NCBI GenBank assembly: GCA_051861445.1 | Contig: JBHYCS010000006.1 | Location: 62,001-126,000 of the forward strand | Reading direction: 5' to 3' | DNA: 64,000 nucleotides | Source of the DNA: Parasediminibacterium sp051861445 | Lineage (GTDB): Bacteria; Bacteroidota; Bacteroidia; Chitinophagales; Chitinophagaceae | Shown: positions 63,568-64,000 of the stretch, one piece after another | Layout of the letters: every line of letters starts with the position of its first letter | Position numbering within the stretch: the stretch's first letter is position 1 | Notes under the pieces: model-generated | The model's database searches: none | Told to the model about the DNA's origin: nothing | Seen by the model: the letters and a program-made list of their open reading frames with translations, nothing else | Position numbers and translations under genes: made by a program

Positions 63568-64000
63568 TATTGTAAAGTGTTTTCATTTATGCACACAGTG
63601 ATATTCTTTACTTGACCATTTCTATGAATAATCTGCTTTGCGTATTCAGCGGCAATAACATTACCATCTATTGTCTTTATTAAACCATCTTTCATTTCGA
63701 TTTGGATAGTATTTTTTGCACTTTTTTTGTACACAACAGGCACTTGACAAACAGAAAATGCTAAGCTATTTTTTTCTAGATTTAATTGATAGTCTGTTCC
63801 ATCTGACAGCACAAACGATACTGTTTTTTCTGATGTTAAAAATTCGTTTCCTTTTAACAATTGAGGATTGAATACTAATTCTCCACCTTTAAAACTAACC
63901 CCTAATTCTCCAATTCTGCAAAGAATATCTTCTTTTACTTGACCAGTCATTCCAGGCTGTTGAGCACCTTTATTAAATGGTGTATGAGAATAAGGCGTAA
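63567..64000 (-). CDS. C-terminal part of a large protein, possibly a GH94/GH149-type glucan phosphorylase or related enzyme
   Basis: The frame is open from the window edge at 64000 to TAG at 63569-63567, about 144 residues. It has PGMTGQVKEDILCRIGELGV, FNPQLLKGNEFLTSEK and SLAFSVCQVPVVYKK, followed by a beta-rich tail. From memory these resemble C-terminal parts of large carbohydrate enzymes such as beta-glucan phosphorylases. The match is not secure. The stop overlaps the start of the secreted GH17 gene, so they are one operon. Confidence 0.4.
   Translation of the reverse strand, partial: TPYSHTPFNKGAQQPGMTGQVKEDILCRIGELGVSFKGGELVFNPQLLKGNEFLTSEKTVSFVLSDGTDYQLNLEKNSLAFSVCQVPVVYKKSAKNTIQIEMKDGLIKTIDGNVIAAEYAKQIIHRNGQVKNITVCINENTLQ

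Noticed and set aside
1..64000. CRISPR arrays, rRNA, tRNA or insertion sequences
   Set aside because: No regularly spaced repeats, cloverleaf-like segments with CCA ends, or transposase genes were found by eye.

Overview
The window is a chromosomal segment from a low-G+C member of the phylum Bacteroidota, most likely a Chitinophagaceae-like organism. Supporting signs are recurrent TAnnTTTG promoter boxes, CarboxypepD-reg/TonB-dependent receptor architecture, DUF5686 and DUF5606 proteins, a PorZ-like type IX secretion component, a C-terminal T9SS-type sorting domain, and Bacteroidota-type ComEC and CDF proteins. I see no rRNA, tRNA, CRISPR array, intact insertion sequence or prophage. Most of the window is a core chromosome with short intergenic gaps and many clear hairpin terminators.

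Layout. 0-6.6 kb (minus strand): a truncated TonB-dependent receptor, a DUF5686 outer-membrane protein, a BNR/YCF48-like exported protein and small exported or unknown proteins. 6.7-12.7 kb (minus): a LytTR-type two-component pair, a small membrane protein, and the cluster transglutaminase / alpha-E / circularly permuted ATP-grasp. 12.9-26.6 kb: housekeeping genes (aspS, gyrB, fumC, rnc-fabF-acpP), an MFS transporter, a 1-Cys peroxiredoxin and an AraC regulator with a cysteine cluster. 26.9-36.2 kb: a NagZ/beta-lactamase-like fusion, a PorZ-like protein, a stand-alone second half of carbamoyl-phosphate synthase large subunit, and ffh. 36.5-48.4 kb: an LptF/G permease overlapping a Tat-exported superoxide dismutase, a CDF transporter, an M20 peptidase, hslR-like, TonB-like, trmD, purH and an EamA exporter. 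48.4-54.1 kb: a D-lactate dehydrogenase-like enzyme, two tandem 6-pyruvoyltetrahydropterin-synthase-type genes followed by folE, and comEC. 54.6-57.3 kb: an unknown protein, then a 7-TM protein overlapping a sensor kinase and a LuxR-type regulator.

The most distinctive region is 57.4-64 kb (all minus strand). It looks like a beta-1,3/1,6-glucan (laminarin-like) processing locus: the end of a large protein, a secreted GH17, a secreted GH30, a complete 12-TM GPH/MFS sugar transporter fused in frame to a GH17 domain, and a cytoplasmic stand-alone GH17. Both ends of such transporters normally face the cytoplasm, so the fused GH17 should act on sugars as they enter. The stand-alone GH17 is a close paralogue of the fused domain, with only 10 bp between the two genes.

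Other points worth checking are the split carB, the tandem PTPS-II-type genes with folE (suggesting tetrahydrobiopterin rather than queuosine), a 58-codon small gene with its own terminator near 49.6 kb, an isolated higher-G+C segment between two terminators at 21.1-21.5 kb, and structured leaders in front of aspS and ffh. All calls come from reading sequence and motifs by eye. No database search was run.
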